A DNA stretch of 56,010 nt from Ensifer sp. IC4062 (lineage in GTDB: Bacteria; Pseudomonadota; Alphaproteobacteria; Rhizobiales; Rhizobiaceae), in the NCBI RefSeq assembly GCF_020193575.1, contig NZ_JADYVD010000051.1:1-56010 (forward strand), written 5' to 3'. Both the position numbers and the translations under genes were made by a program. The notes below the pieces were generated by a model, which saw only the letters and a program-made list of their open reading frames with translations, had not been told where the DNA came from and searched no databases. Positions 26,170 to 34,529 of this stretch are shown here, in pieces. The first letter of the stretch is position 1, and the number at the start of each line of letters is the position of its first letter.

Positions 26170-27341
26170 AGTGGTTTGCGCCCGGACGCTGCCCAGATCG
26201 GCCAGCCTGCATAGCCCTTCGGATGCAGTGCCGCGAAGATGTGATCCCGGAAGCCCTGGCGAAAACGGTCGATGAATTTGGGTGCTTCGCCGTGTCTCGC
26301 CGCCATTGCCGCAAACATCTTCTCCCAGCCGGCGATGACGTCGGCGAAATCCTGTGGGTCACCGTCCAGATTGGTGATCATGAAGGATTCGACCAGAATG
26401 TCGTCGAATCCGGCGTCGGCGAGATAGCGGCGGCTCTTTGGCCCTAGTTCCACATCCATCTCGAAATGGCTCAAAAGCCTCGCGAGCTCATTGTAAGTCC
26501 ATTGGATGCTTTGCGCCCGTGGCTCGCCGAGGCAGTGCGAGTTCTTCTCGTTGGTGATGTAGACGCGGCCGCCCGGCTTCACGATCCGATAGAGCTCCTT
26601 GAGAAGCAGCTCCGGCTGATTGAAGACCTGCAGCGAATGCCGGCAGGTCACGAAGTCGAACTGGTTGTCCTCGAGTAGCATCTCCGACGCGTCGCCGTAG
26701 GTATATTCGATACCCGTCACGCCGAACTCCGCCGCCACCTTGCGGGCATAGGCGAGGCTCGGCTTCGAGTGGTCGAGGGCGACGATCCGCGCCGGCTGAA
26801 ACTCCTTCTGCGCGAGCACAGCGAAATCGCCGATGCCGCAGCAGATGTCGGCCATGGCGATGCCGGGCCGCATGCCGTGGCGCGGCAGGATGGTGCGCTC
26901 GTGGCGCCAGGTCATTTTCGTCTGCGCGCGGAGGATGGGAATGAAGCTCGTATCCTCGACGAAACTTTGACCGGGATAGAATTTCGAATCATAGACCTCG
27001 ACGGTGATCTGCGGTTCGATCTTGCCGAGATGGTGGAACATGCGTTCGGTCCAGCCGACGACGCTGGACGTGACGACGACGAAGCGGATATCCGAGCGCG
27101 TGCGGCAGGCATCCAGAACAACCCGGGAAAAGGCGTGGAAGGCCGTATTGTTCATCTGCGCGAGGCGCTTTACGTTGATGTAGAGGACGCCGCGCGCCTC
27201 GTCGATTGCTCTGCGGAACTCCGTAATGCTGTAAGCGATCTCGTCGACGGAGCGCGGCCGAATGACGCCGGCAAGGGAAAACTCCTGGCTATTCGCGTCG
27301 AATACTGCCTGGAAGGGCGCCGCAAGAACTGCCGTACTCAA
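26166..27341 (-). CDS. STAS-like domain fused to SAM-dependent methyltransferase
   Basis: A 391-residue two-domain protein. Residues about 20-130 resemble the slr1659-type STAS protein of the same operon: VLYINVKRLAQMNNTAFHAF aligns with its IDLTGLRFLNSSGINLL region. Residues about 155-300 are a class I methyltransferase with SAM motif I (MADICCGIGDFAVLAQ), the acidic motif VALDHSKPS, GDASEMLLEDNQFDFVTCRH, and RIVKPGGRVYITNEK. This suggests an enzyme switched by partner binding. The start is a TTG at 27341 overlapping the previous stop, with AAGGAA upstream. The methyl acceptor is unknown. Confidence 0.85.
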   Translation of the reverse strand: MSTAVLAAPFQAVFDANSQEFSLAGVIRPRSVDEIAYSITEFRRAIDEARGVLYINVKRLAQMNNTAFHAFSRVVLDACRTRSDIRFVVVTSSVVGWTERMFHHLGKIEPQITVEVYDSKFYPGQSFVEDTSFIPILRAQTKMTWRHERTILPRHGMRPGIAMADICCGIGDFAVLAQKEFQPARIVALDHSKPSLAYARKVAAEFGVTGIEYTYGDASEMLLEDNQFDFVTCRHSLQVFNQPELLLKELYRIVKPGGRVYITNEKNSHCLGEPRAQSIQWTYNELARLLSHFEMDVELGPKSRRYLADAGFDDILVESFMITNLDGDPQDFADVIAGWEKMFAAMAARHGEAPKFIDRFRQGFRDHIFAALHPKGYAGWPIWAASGRKPL

Positions 27342-27856
27342 CTCACAATTCCTTCAAGCGGGAGATCCACAATGATCGATATCGACGGCGGGTCATCCTC
27401 TTCCAGACGAATCTCGGCGTCGAAATTGATCGCCAGGTCCAGGAGAACAATCTCCCGGCTTGGTGCGAGATCGGTTGAAATTGCGTCCAGATAGCGCGCG
27501 TATGCGTCGCCCTTGTGGGTTCTCGCGACCGCCTCGCCGAAGAACCGTCGCTGGGTGGGCGAGCATGGGAAGGAGAGCCTCACGCGCTCCTTGGGACCTT
27601 GGCGAAAGACCGAGCAGCCGATGCGGCCCTCCGGCGAACCGCCTCGAAACGAAACCTCCAGCAGCTCGTTGAGCGCGGAGGAGAAGAAATTCGAGTGTCG
27701 TACGGGATCGGTCCGGTTGTGACTTATCATCCGCGCCATGAAGTTGGATAGCTGATCGCAATGGTGCCAATCGGACAGGAACGTGCCCATCTCCATCTCG
27801 AACTGGAGCAGGGGTTCGAACTTTGCTTCCGCCGGCTGCCTTTGTGCTGCGTTCAT
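27338..27856 (-). CDS. Degenerate HATPase-like regulator (slr1658-like paralog)
   Basis: A protein of about 172 residues from ATG 27856 (GGAGAAAG upstream); the frame extends further to 27946 without a better start. Its pattern parallels the HATPase-like protein at 23247-23804: SALNELLEVSFRG where the partner has LTNELIENAVKF, and a C-terminal beta strand SISIIVDLPLEG. It lacks the N-box Asn and the glycine-rich ATP lid, so it probably binds partners without ATP. Its stop overlaps the start of the STAS-methyltransferase gene, so these two likely form one switch module. Confidence 0.7.
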   Translation of the reverse strand: MNAAQRQPAEAKFEPLLQFEMEMGTFLSDWHHCDQLSNFMARMISHNRTDPVRHSNFFSSALNELLEVSFRGGSPEGRIGCSVFRQGPKERVRLSFPCSPTQRRFFGEAVARTHKGDAYARYLDAISTDLAPSREIVLLDLAINFDAEIRLEEDDPPSISIIVDLPLEGIVS

Positions 27857-27957
27857 GCTGCTTTCTCCGACTGCATGAGCGAATCCTGATTCGCTTACTC
27901 CCATGACTATATCCGACCGGCTGCGATGACCAGACTCTCTGGCCACTTCGAGCCTCG

Positions 27958-29646
27958 TCAGGTCCTGAGAGCCCCCACCATGGGCAGGGCCGCCGACTTG
28001 CGCAAGAATTCGCCGATTGCTTCCGCTGGGATCGGGAAGCCCAGGAAGTAGCCCTGCAGTCGGTCGCAGCCCGCCTTCTGAAGCCAGGCAGCCTGTCCTT
28101 CCGTCTCCACACCCTCGGCGGTCACGTCCATGCCAAGGCCGTGCGAGAGCGCGATTATCGACCTGACGATCGTCTGACTCTTCTCGTCATGCTCAAGATC
28201 CTTGATGAAATACTGGTCGATCTTGATCGTATCGAACGGGAAGTTCTTGAGATAACTGAGCGAGGAATAATAGGTGCCGAAATCATCGAGCGAAATCTGC
28301 ACGCCCAGCACATTCAGGGTATTGAGCGTATCGAGATTGTTGGTCGTACGCTCCAGCAACACTGACTCCGTAATTTCGAGCTCAAGACGCTCAGCGCGGA
28401 AACCGACCAGATCAAGCGTTTGAGCCACGCGATCCGTGAGGCCCTCGTCCAGGAATTCCGCTGGCGACAGATTAACCGCGACTGTGAAGTGGGATGGCCA
28501 GGTCATAGCCGCTCGGCATGCGCGCTCCAGCAGCCACTGACCGATCTCGCTCATGAGACCATCCGCTTCGGCCATCGGGATGAAAACGTTCGGCGGAATG
28601 ATGCCAACCAAGGGGTGGCGCCATCGCAACAGTGCTTCGAAACCGACGACCGCAGAGGATGTCTTCACGAGGGGCTGATATTCAACGAAGAACTGACCTT
28701 CTTGCAGGGCGGTGCGCAGGCTCCGGCGCAGCATTTCTCGTTGTTCGAGCACGACGAGCATGGAGCGGGTGAACGTCCGTGCCCTGCCTCGGCCGTCCTT
28801 TTTTGCCGCGTAGAGTGCGATGTCGGCCGCCTTCATCAGCTGCTCGACCTCGTTTCCGTCTACCGGAGCAACGGCAATTCCCACACTTGCCCCAACGAAT
28901 ACATTAATGCCCTCGACCGTGAACGGCACCTTGAAGGCGTTGACCAGTGCTTCGGCCAGACGCTCGGCCTCTTTGGGTTGCTCAGCCCTCCACTGAATGA
29001 CCGCGAATTCGTCGCCGGCTAGCCGGTAAGCGAGTTCCCGGTCCCCCAGCACGCTCCTGATCCGCTCCGCCGCCATCTTGAGAACGGCATCGCCGGCGCC
29101 GTGGCCTAATGTGTCATTGATTGGTTTGAAATCATCCAGGTCGATTTGCATGAGGGCCAGTCGCACACCGTTCGGCACAGGCAACCCGCCGCGCAACTGA
29201 TCGCCGAACTGTCGGCGGTTTGGCAGTCCGGTCAAGACATCGTGAGTTGCCTGATGCAACAGGAGCGCCCGATCGCTGTCGCTTTGACTGAATGTCTGGT
29301 GGTAGCTTCTTTCCGCTTCGAAGATTCCGATACCGTGAGCACTGCGGAAGATGATGAGTGTGCGACGATTTCCGGACGCCGCATCGACTATCTCGACGGT
29401 TCGCGGCAGTCCGCTTCCAACGACAAATTCGACGGCGGAGCGCGGGCCGGGCGCCAGTAGCTCAGGATAGATGTGCCAGAGCGTGGTCTCGACAAGCGAG
29501 TCGACGGCATATGCTTTCCTGTGTTCTGCCGAACAGTCGACGAGATGGAAGCTCTCGTCGTACAAAGAAACGAGCTCATCAGTATTGGTGAGATCGTAGC
29601 TCTCAGCGGAAGAAGAACCAGACATCGTCGCATCCGCGTCGGGCAT
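27958..29646 (-). CDS. GGDEF-EAL protein with N-terminal PAS-like domain
   Basis: A 562-residue cytoplasmic c-di-GMP enzyme. A short PAS-like domain (about 20-110) is followed by GGDEF (about 130-295) with AGDEF instead of GGDEF, and EAL (about 305-555). The EAL domain keeps FEALLRWRH, NLSPAEF, ITESVLLE and AEGVETEGQ, but its loop 6 reads DDFGTYYSS where DDFGTGYSS is usual. The altered G site suggests weak or absent cyclase activity, and phosphodiesterase activity looks possible. It starts at ATG 29646 behind GGAGAG, divergent from bgsB-bgsA, and may share a transcript with the partner-switching operon 100 bp downstream. Confidence 0.92.
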   Translation of the reverse strand: MPDADATMSGSSSAESYDLTNTDELVSLYDESFHLVDCSAEHRKAYAVDSLVETTLWHIYPELLAPGPRSAVEFVVGSGLPRTVEIVDAASGNRRTLIIFRSAHGIGIFEAERSYHQTFSQSDSDRALLLHQATHDVLTGLPNRRQFGDQLRGGLPVPNGVRLALMQIDLDDFKPINDTLGHGAGDAVLKMAAERIRSVLGDRELAYRLAGDEFAVIQWRAEQPKEAERLAEALVNAFKVPFTVEGINVFVGASVGIAVAPVDGNEVEQLMKAADIALYAAKKDGRGRARTFTRSMLVVLEQREMLRRSLRTALQEGQFFVEYQPLVKTSSAVVGFEALLRWRHPLVGIIPPNVFIPMAEADGLMSEIGQWLLERACRAAMTWPSHFTVAVNLSPAEFLDEGLTDRVAQTLDLVGFRAERLELEITESVLLERTTNNLDTLNTLNVLGVQISLDDFGTYYSSLSYLKNFPFDTIKIDQYFIKDLEHDEKSQTIVRSIIALSHGLGMDVTAEGVETEGQAAWLQKAGCDRLQGYFLGFPIPAEAIGEFLRKSAALPMVGALRT

Positions 29647-29979
29647 TTTTAGCTCTCCGTTACCCGTTGCGCCTTAATCGAGCCGTCGATCGAGAGTTCG
29701 GTTTCAAAGCAATCGCTCATTCACCTTATCGAGGAAGATGTCGTGGTCAATGCCGCCCGGCTAGCGAATCAACTGCGCTTTTCACAGATTTGCTATTGAA
29801 AACACTCAATTTTAGGGGTTGTTTCGCCCTCGCGCGCGATGAAAAGTTGAGCCGCTGGGGCGTAGAGCGAGGAGGCGAGTTCCGCTGAATATTGGCAGAA
29901 TCGCGCTGCATGGTTGTGTCAATAGCAAGGGAACATTTTCCGCAGCTACGCTGCTAGGCAGCAGGCAAGGGCGGTCCAG
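29647..29979. other. Divergent promoter region between GGDEF-EAL and bgsB
   Basis: About 330 bp without a gene, with an AT-rich stretch at 29780-29820 (CACAGATTTGCTATTGAAAA). It should hold promoters in both directions. I see no clear operator palindrome. Confidence 0.4.
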
Positions 29980-31212
29980 ATGATCCTGAATCATCGCATT
30001 ACACGTATCACGGTCGGCATACTGCTTCTGCTCCTTGCCGCCGTCGTCCTGCTGCCGGGATTGACGGGCTTCAGCAGCCTTGATGGCACAGTCAATGCGC
30101 GCTTTGCGACGATAAACGCGCCGATCGATGGCGAGATCGCCGGCGCGCCACCGCGGATCGGCACGCCAGTAGCCGAGGGCGAAGCACTCGCCACAATTCG
30201 CAACGGACGCGTTAACCGGGCCGTTCTGGCGTCGCTGCGCGCCGAACACCGAACCGCCCTCGATCGCGTTACGGCGCTGGAGAGGGAGCGCGACGAGCTT
30301 GTAAGCCTGCGCGACCAACTTGCCGAACGGCTCTCGGTCTTCCAGAGCGCCACCATCTCCAGCCTGGAACGGGAGCTGCGGATTCTGCGGAAGCGTGTCG
30401 AGGTATCGCGCGCTCAGGACGTGGTGGCAAAGGTCGATCTCGACCGTCGGCAAGAGCTGGAGTCGAAGGGAATCTTCACCCGTAAGATGGTTGAGGCGGC
30501 CGAGGCCGCCGGAGCCGCTGCCGGCGGTGAGCTCGAGATCAGCAATCTGACAGTGGAATTGCTACAGCAACGCCTCGACGCTGTGCGCCAGGGCATATTC
30601 GTCGTCGCGGACGGCCAGAACGATGTGCCTTATTCTCGCCAGCGTGAAGACGAGGTGATCGTCCGCATCAATGATCTCAACACCCGCATTGCTGAGAATA
30701 GGACGCGGGCAAACCAGACCGAACAGCAAATGATCGAAGAGGAGAAGCGCGTTCGCAGCCTGGAATCGGCAACTGTCCCGTCTCCGTTCGACGGCGTGAT
30801 TTGGGCAAGGAGCGTCGTCGGCGGCTCGAATGTCGTCTTGAACAATGAGATGATGCGCATCCTCGATTGTCGCGAGTTGTTCGTCGATATTCTCGTTCCC
30901 GAAGTCGATTACGACGAGATCTATCCCGGCCGCGAGGCGGAGATCCGACTCTTCGGGCGCGGCGAAGTCTTCAAGGGACAGGTGCAAGCGCTCAAGGGCT
31001 CATCGGCTGTTGTCGAAAAGGACTCTCTTGCCGCCAACGAGCCGGAAACCGGTGAGCGCAATGCCCGGATCCGCATCCTGCTTGAGCCTTCAGCTCTTAA
31101 CACGGATTTCGCCAACTTCTGCCAAGTGGGGCGGACAGTGCAGGTCCGCATCGCCAAACACAACCTTCGGCTCACGCAGTGGATCAAAGGCCTGTGGTTC
31201 AGTCTCTTCTAG
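29980..31212 (+). CDS. bgsB: BgsB-like membrane fusion protein
   Basis: A 410-residue HlyD-like protein. It has one N-terminal membrane anchor (about 10-32; VGILLLLLAAVVLLPG), barrel strands NAPIDGEIAGAP and ATVPSPFDGVIWARSVVGG, and a long coiled-coil hairpin (about 85-260). It is paired with the GT2 synthase that follows, whose ATG (31179) lies 34 bp inside this gene in another frame. In Sinorhizobium meliloti the equivalent bgsBA pair makes a mixed-linkage beta-glucan under c-di-GMP control. The identification rests on order, size and domain make-up; I could not run an alignment. Confidence 0.8.
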   Translation: MILNHRITRITVGILLLLLAAVVLLPGLTGFSSLDGTVNARFATINAPIDGEIAGAPPRIGTPVAEGEALATIRNGRVNRAVLASLRAEHRTALDRVTALERERDELVSLRDQLAERLSVFQSATISSLERELRILRKRVEVSRAQDVVAKVDLDRRQELESKGIFTRKMVEAAEAAGAAAGGELEISNLTVELLQQRLDAVRQGIFVVADGQNDVPYSRQREDEVIVRINDLNTRIAENRTRANQTEQQMIEEEKRVRSLESATVPSPFDGVIWARSVVGGSNVVLNNEMMRILDCRELFVDILVPEVDYDEIYPGREAEIRLFGRGEVFKGQVQALKGSSAVVEKDSLAANEPETGERNARIRILLEPSALNTDFANFCQVGRTVQVRIAKHNLRLTQWIKGLWFSLF

Positions 31213-33191
31213 CGCTCGCTCCGACCCTTGTGGTCATCGCCTTCTTTCTCATCGGGCCGTCCAATTGGTCGCGCCATCGGACGTGGGCGCGAGCGATCAC
31301 CTGCGCCTTCGTTGCGGCCGTCGCGTTGCGGTATCTTGTCTGGCGGTTTTTCGAGACCGTCCTTCCTTATCCAAATGATGGCGCCAACTTCTACTGGGTT
31401 TGGTTTGTGTTCATCGTCGAGGTCCTCGCCTTCTGCGAGGTCGTGCTGTTCCTCATCCTGATGAGCCGCTATGTTGACCGCAGCGCCGAGGCGGACCAGC
31501 TCGGACGGCAGTTCTTCGCGCGAAGTGAAAGCGAGCTGCCGACCGTCGACGTTTTCATACCAACCTACAACGAGCCTCTCGACGTCCTGGAAAGAACGAT
31601 AGTCGGCGCGCTGGCGCTCGACTACCCAAGGAAGAAGCTCACCGTCTATGTGCTCGACGACGGCCGCCGTGAATGGCTCCGGACCTTCTGCGAAGGGCGT
31701 GGTGCAATCCATGTGACGCGAAGCGACAATGCCCACGCCAAGGCGGGTAACATGAACAATGGACTTTCCGTCAGTTCCGGCGACTTCATTGCCGTGTTTG
31801 ACGCGGATTTCGTGCCCTATCGCAACTTTCTCAGACGGACATTGCCGTTCTTCTCAGACGAGACGATCGGTATCGTGCAGACGCCGCAGCATTTCTTCAA
31901 CGTCGATCCCGTGCAGTCCAATCTTGGCCTCGAGAACATCTGGCCGGACGAACAGCGCCTGTTCTTCGATGAGATCGCGCCAAGCCGCGATGGCTGGGAT
32001 GTGAGCTTCTGCTGCGGCTCCTGTTCTATCGCCCGTCGCAAGGCGGTTGATGCGATCGGCGGCTTCCCGACCGAGTCGATCACTGAGGACCTGCTGACCA
32101 CGCTTTCGATGCTGAACAAGGGCTACAAGACCCGCTACCTCAACGAACGGCTGTCGATGGGCCTGGCCGCCGAAAATCTGGCCGGCTACTTCGTTCAACG
32201 CGAGCGCTGGTGCCAGGGTGGCATTCAGACACTCTACCTGCATAATGGCCCCCTGCGCGGGCCTGGACTATCGCTCTTCCAGCGGATCATGTTTCTGCCG
32301 ATGTCCTGGCTTGTGCAATACCTGGTGCGCTTCGCCGTACTTGTGGTCCCGATCGTCTATGTCTGGTTCGGCGCGCTTCCGCTCTACTTCACGGACGTCG
32401 CTGACTATGTCTCCAGTCAGGTACCAGTGCTGGTCGCCTATTTCCTTCTGATGTTGTGGATCACGCCCACTCGCTATCTGCCGCTGGTCTCCACCGCGGT
32501 CGGAACTTTTGCGACCTTCCGGATGCTGCCGACGGTTGTTTCGAGTCTTGTGCGACCGTTCGATAAGCCCTTCAAGGTGACCCCTAAGGGCAGCGGCAAC
32601 GACGCGAGCGCTTTGGATGCTTATACGTTCACCTGGATCGCAGGCTTCATCGTCATCACCGCGCTCGGCCTCCTGATCAATATCGTTCCAGAAACCGCGC
32701 GCGTCCAAGGAGCATTTTCGACGATCGCGGCATTTTGGTCAGGGATCAACATCGTCGTGCTCGTCATCGCCTCGCTGATCTGTTTCGAGAAGCCGCGGCG
32801 TCTCCTTCAAGCCTTCAGGCTCGATGAGGCCGTGGTGGCGGATGGCATCCAAGGGAGCCTCGTCAGTCTTTCGCTCGACAAGGCAGTGGTGGCGGTTCCG
32901 GCCGAGACCAGGTTCAAATCGACACGCGTCGTGCTGAACCTCGAAGGTTTCGCGCCGCTCGAGGCTGACCTTAGGCAAGTGACCCAGAGGCGCGGGGATA
33001 TTACCCGCTCTGGTGACAAGCGGCGTTATTATCTCCATCTGCATTTCGATCTACACGGCTTCGAGCGGGACAAGATGATCGTCAAGCTCTATACCGGGCG
33101 TTATTCCCGGGACATTCCCGACATCGACAAGGTCGCGGTTTCGGTGAACCTGTTGCTGCGCGCTTTTGGGCGCACACGCACCGCGTCGTAG
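31179..33191 (+). CDS. bgsA: BgsA-like GT2 beta-glucan synthase
   Basis: A 670-residue membrane glycosyltransferase of the cellulose-synthase type. Catalytic motifs are VLDDGRREWL, FDADFVP (DxD), SITEDLLTTL (TED) and QRERWCQGG (QxxRW, about residue 350). Membrane helices lie at about 8-25, 40-58, 68-92 and several after 375. The C-terminal region (about 570-665; KSTRVVLNLEGFAPLEADL) sits where cellulose synthases carry PilZ, but I see no RxxxR/DxSxxG signature. This agrees with S. meliloti BgsA, which is reported to bind c-di-GMP through a non-PilZ C-terminus. It should polymerise and export beta-glucan with BgsB. Confidence 0.85.
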   Translation: MDQRPVVQSLLALAPTLVVIAFFLIGPSNWSRHRTWARAITCAFVAAVALRYLVWRFFETVLPYPNDGANFYWVWFVFIVEVLAFCEVVLFLILMSRYVDRSAEADQLGRQFFARSESELPTVDVFIPTYNEPLDVLERTIVGALALDYPRKKLTVYVLDDGRREWLRTFCEGRGAIHVTRSDNAHAKAGNMNNGLSVSSGDFIAVFDADFVPYRNFLRRTLPFFSDETIGIVQTPQHFFNVDPVQSNLGLENIWPDEQRLFFDEIAPSRDGWDVSFCCGSCSIARRKAVDAIGGFPTESITEDLLTTLSMLNKGYKTRYLNERLSMGLAAENLAGYFVQRERWCQGGIQTLYLHNGPLRGPGLSLFQRIMFLPMSWLVQYLVRFAVLVVPIVYVWFGALPLYFTDVADYVSSQVPVLVAYFLLMLWITPTRYLPLVSTAVGTFATFRMLPTVVSSLVRPFDKPFKVTPKGSGNDASALDAYTFTWIAGFIVITALGLLINIVPETARVQGAFSTIAAFWSGINIVVLVIASLICFEKPRRLLQAFRLDEAVVADGIQGSLVSLSLDKAVVAVPAETRFKSTRVVLNLEGFAPLEADLRQVTQRRGDITRSGDKRRYYLHLHFDLHGFERDKMIVKLYTGRYSRDIPDIDKVAVSVNLLLRAFGRTRTAS

Positions 33192-33231
33192 CGGGATTTT
33201 TCGCGGTTCGTGTCGACTTCTTGTTCGGAAG

Positions 33232-33645
33232 AGGCCGACAACCGCGGTCAGGCTGGGCATTGGCGGTGGCAAGACGTGCCGGTCCCAAAAAGGCGCGCGT
33301 GGCGTTGGCCCGCAAGCTGGCGGTGGTGTTGCATTGCCTGCTCCGGGACAGAACCAACTTCATTGCTCATAAGGGGGCGCCAGCCCTGGCGGCTTGATCG
33401 ACAGGAGACGACAAGACAGTCGGACGGGCACAGGCATCAGCCCTCCGCAGCAAGGTCCCTTCGCCGGGACGATGGATGGGTTAGGCCGCTATGCGATCAG
33501 CAGCGCGCGGTGACTGCGCTTCTAAGATTGGCCAACCGGTCCTCAGCAGCACCATAGAGCAGCGGCAAAGCTCCGACTGCGGACAGAAGCAAGCACCCGG
33601 CGAGGGATTACGCTCACACGGGATTGACGCAAAGCCCGTTACAGA
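33232..33645 (+). mobile_element. IS110/IS1111-type insertion sequence remnant
   Basis: The frame ending at TGA 33395-33397 reads ARRAGPKKARVALARKLAVV and then LHCLLRD, the conserved C-terminus of IS1111A-type transposases (KKAxVALARKLAVxLH). The rest of the gene is missing. The following 250 bp resemble the non-coding 3' part of such elements, ending near GGATTGACGCAAAGCCC (33621-33637). It is a dead fragment inserted between bgsA and the antitoxin gene. The right boundary is approximate. Confidence 0.65.
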
Positions 33646-33778
33646 AGATCGCATAAATGTATCGATGGGAACTGTCGGCGCCGAATTCGCAATGGTGGTC
33701 GGAAGAGTAGAGTTCGAGCCTGCTCTGGAATTTGTCGTGCATCTGCATTACATTTGCCGCAGTAAAGGAGATTGCCAG

Positions 33779-34087
33779 ATGGCTTCGAATGCACTCGTCC
33801 AGACTCGGATAGATGCCGACGTCAAGGAGCGCGCTACCGCAGTTTTGGAAAACATGGGTCTGACAGTTTCGGACGCCGTTCGAATTCTGTTAACCCGGAC
33901 AGCGAACGAAGGCGCCCTGCCGCTGGAACTTGTCAGCCACAGCGAAGCGCACGACGCTTGGTTCCGGGCGAAGGTATTGCAGGCTCTCGAGGATACGCGA
34001 CCCGATCTCGATGATGCCGACGTCGAGATGCGCTTTCGTGCGCGCAGGGAGGCAGCCTTGCGTAAAGCAGGGGCGGGTGACCGATGA
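33779..34087 (+). CDS. RelB/DinJ-type antitoxin
   Basis: A 102-residue antitoxin. The N-terminal ribbon-helix-helix (NALVQTRIDADVKERATAVL and MGLTVSDAVRILLTRTA) binds DNA and mediates dimerisation. The acidic C-terminal tail (ALEDTRPDLDDADVEMRF) should wrap the toxin. Starts at ATG 33779 behind AAAGGAG. Its stop overlaps the ATG of a ParE/RelE-like toxin (34084) that ends after only 22 codons, so the antitoxin survives without its partner. Confidence 0.9.
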   Translation: MASNALVQTRIDADVKERATAVLENMGLTVSDAVRILLTRTANEGALPLELVSHSEAHDAWFRAKVLQALEDTRPDLDDADVEMRFRARREAALRKAGAGDR

Positions 34088-34152
34088 GGCTTGTCTGGGC
34101 GCAATATGCGCTGGACGATCGCATAATCCCACCCTCGATCACGACGCGCTAG
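34084..34152 (+). pseudogene. ParE/RelE-like toxin stub
   Basis: MRLVWAQYALDDR is the typical first strand and helix of ParE toxins and starts in the coupled ATGA overlap with the antitoxin. The frame then reads IIPPSITTR and stops at 34152. No continuation is found in the other frames, so most of the toxin has been deleted rather than just frameshifted. Confidence 0.7.
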
Positions 34153-34529
34153 CTTACGTACTTCCAAGGACGCTTGTGAAGGATCGTAAGCTCGATTTCA
34201 TTTGTCGACAGCATAGGAAAACAGGAACTCCCGATCGGCATATCGACTCACATGCAACTAATGTCAGCAATTTGGACAGTTTGCTGACTGTCCTTGAGAC
34301 ACTTATTCCCGACCTGGGGAAGGAACTGCCGCTGTCGCACGCCCGCTGGACCGAGGACGCTGCTTCGTTTCCACTGAAACCATCATCGGAGATTACCGGC
34401 AAACCAAGGAGAGAACGCCTGTTCGAATCCCGCCACGTCGTGGTGCATGAGAAGTCGGCGGAGCCGGCATACGTTGCGCCTCCATAGAGAGCACCCGGCA
34501 ATCCTCGCCAGTTGTGGAATTAGACCTCA
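34153..34529. other. Stretch with no recognised gene; possible RtcB debris
   Basis: On the minus strand NRRSLL and neighbouring residues could be leftovers of the RtcB-like gene, but alignment by eye fails. A plus-strand open frame ends near 34487 without a known domain. I cannot support a gene. Confidence 0.35.

Noticed and set aside
29880..29920. Sigma-54 promoter near TGGCAGAATCGCGCTGCA upstream of bgsB
   Set aside because: The GG to GC spacing does not fit the required 10 bases.
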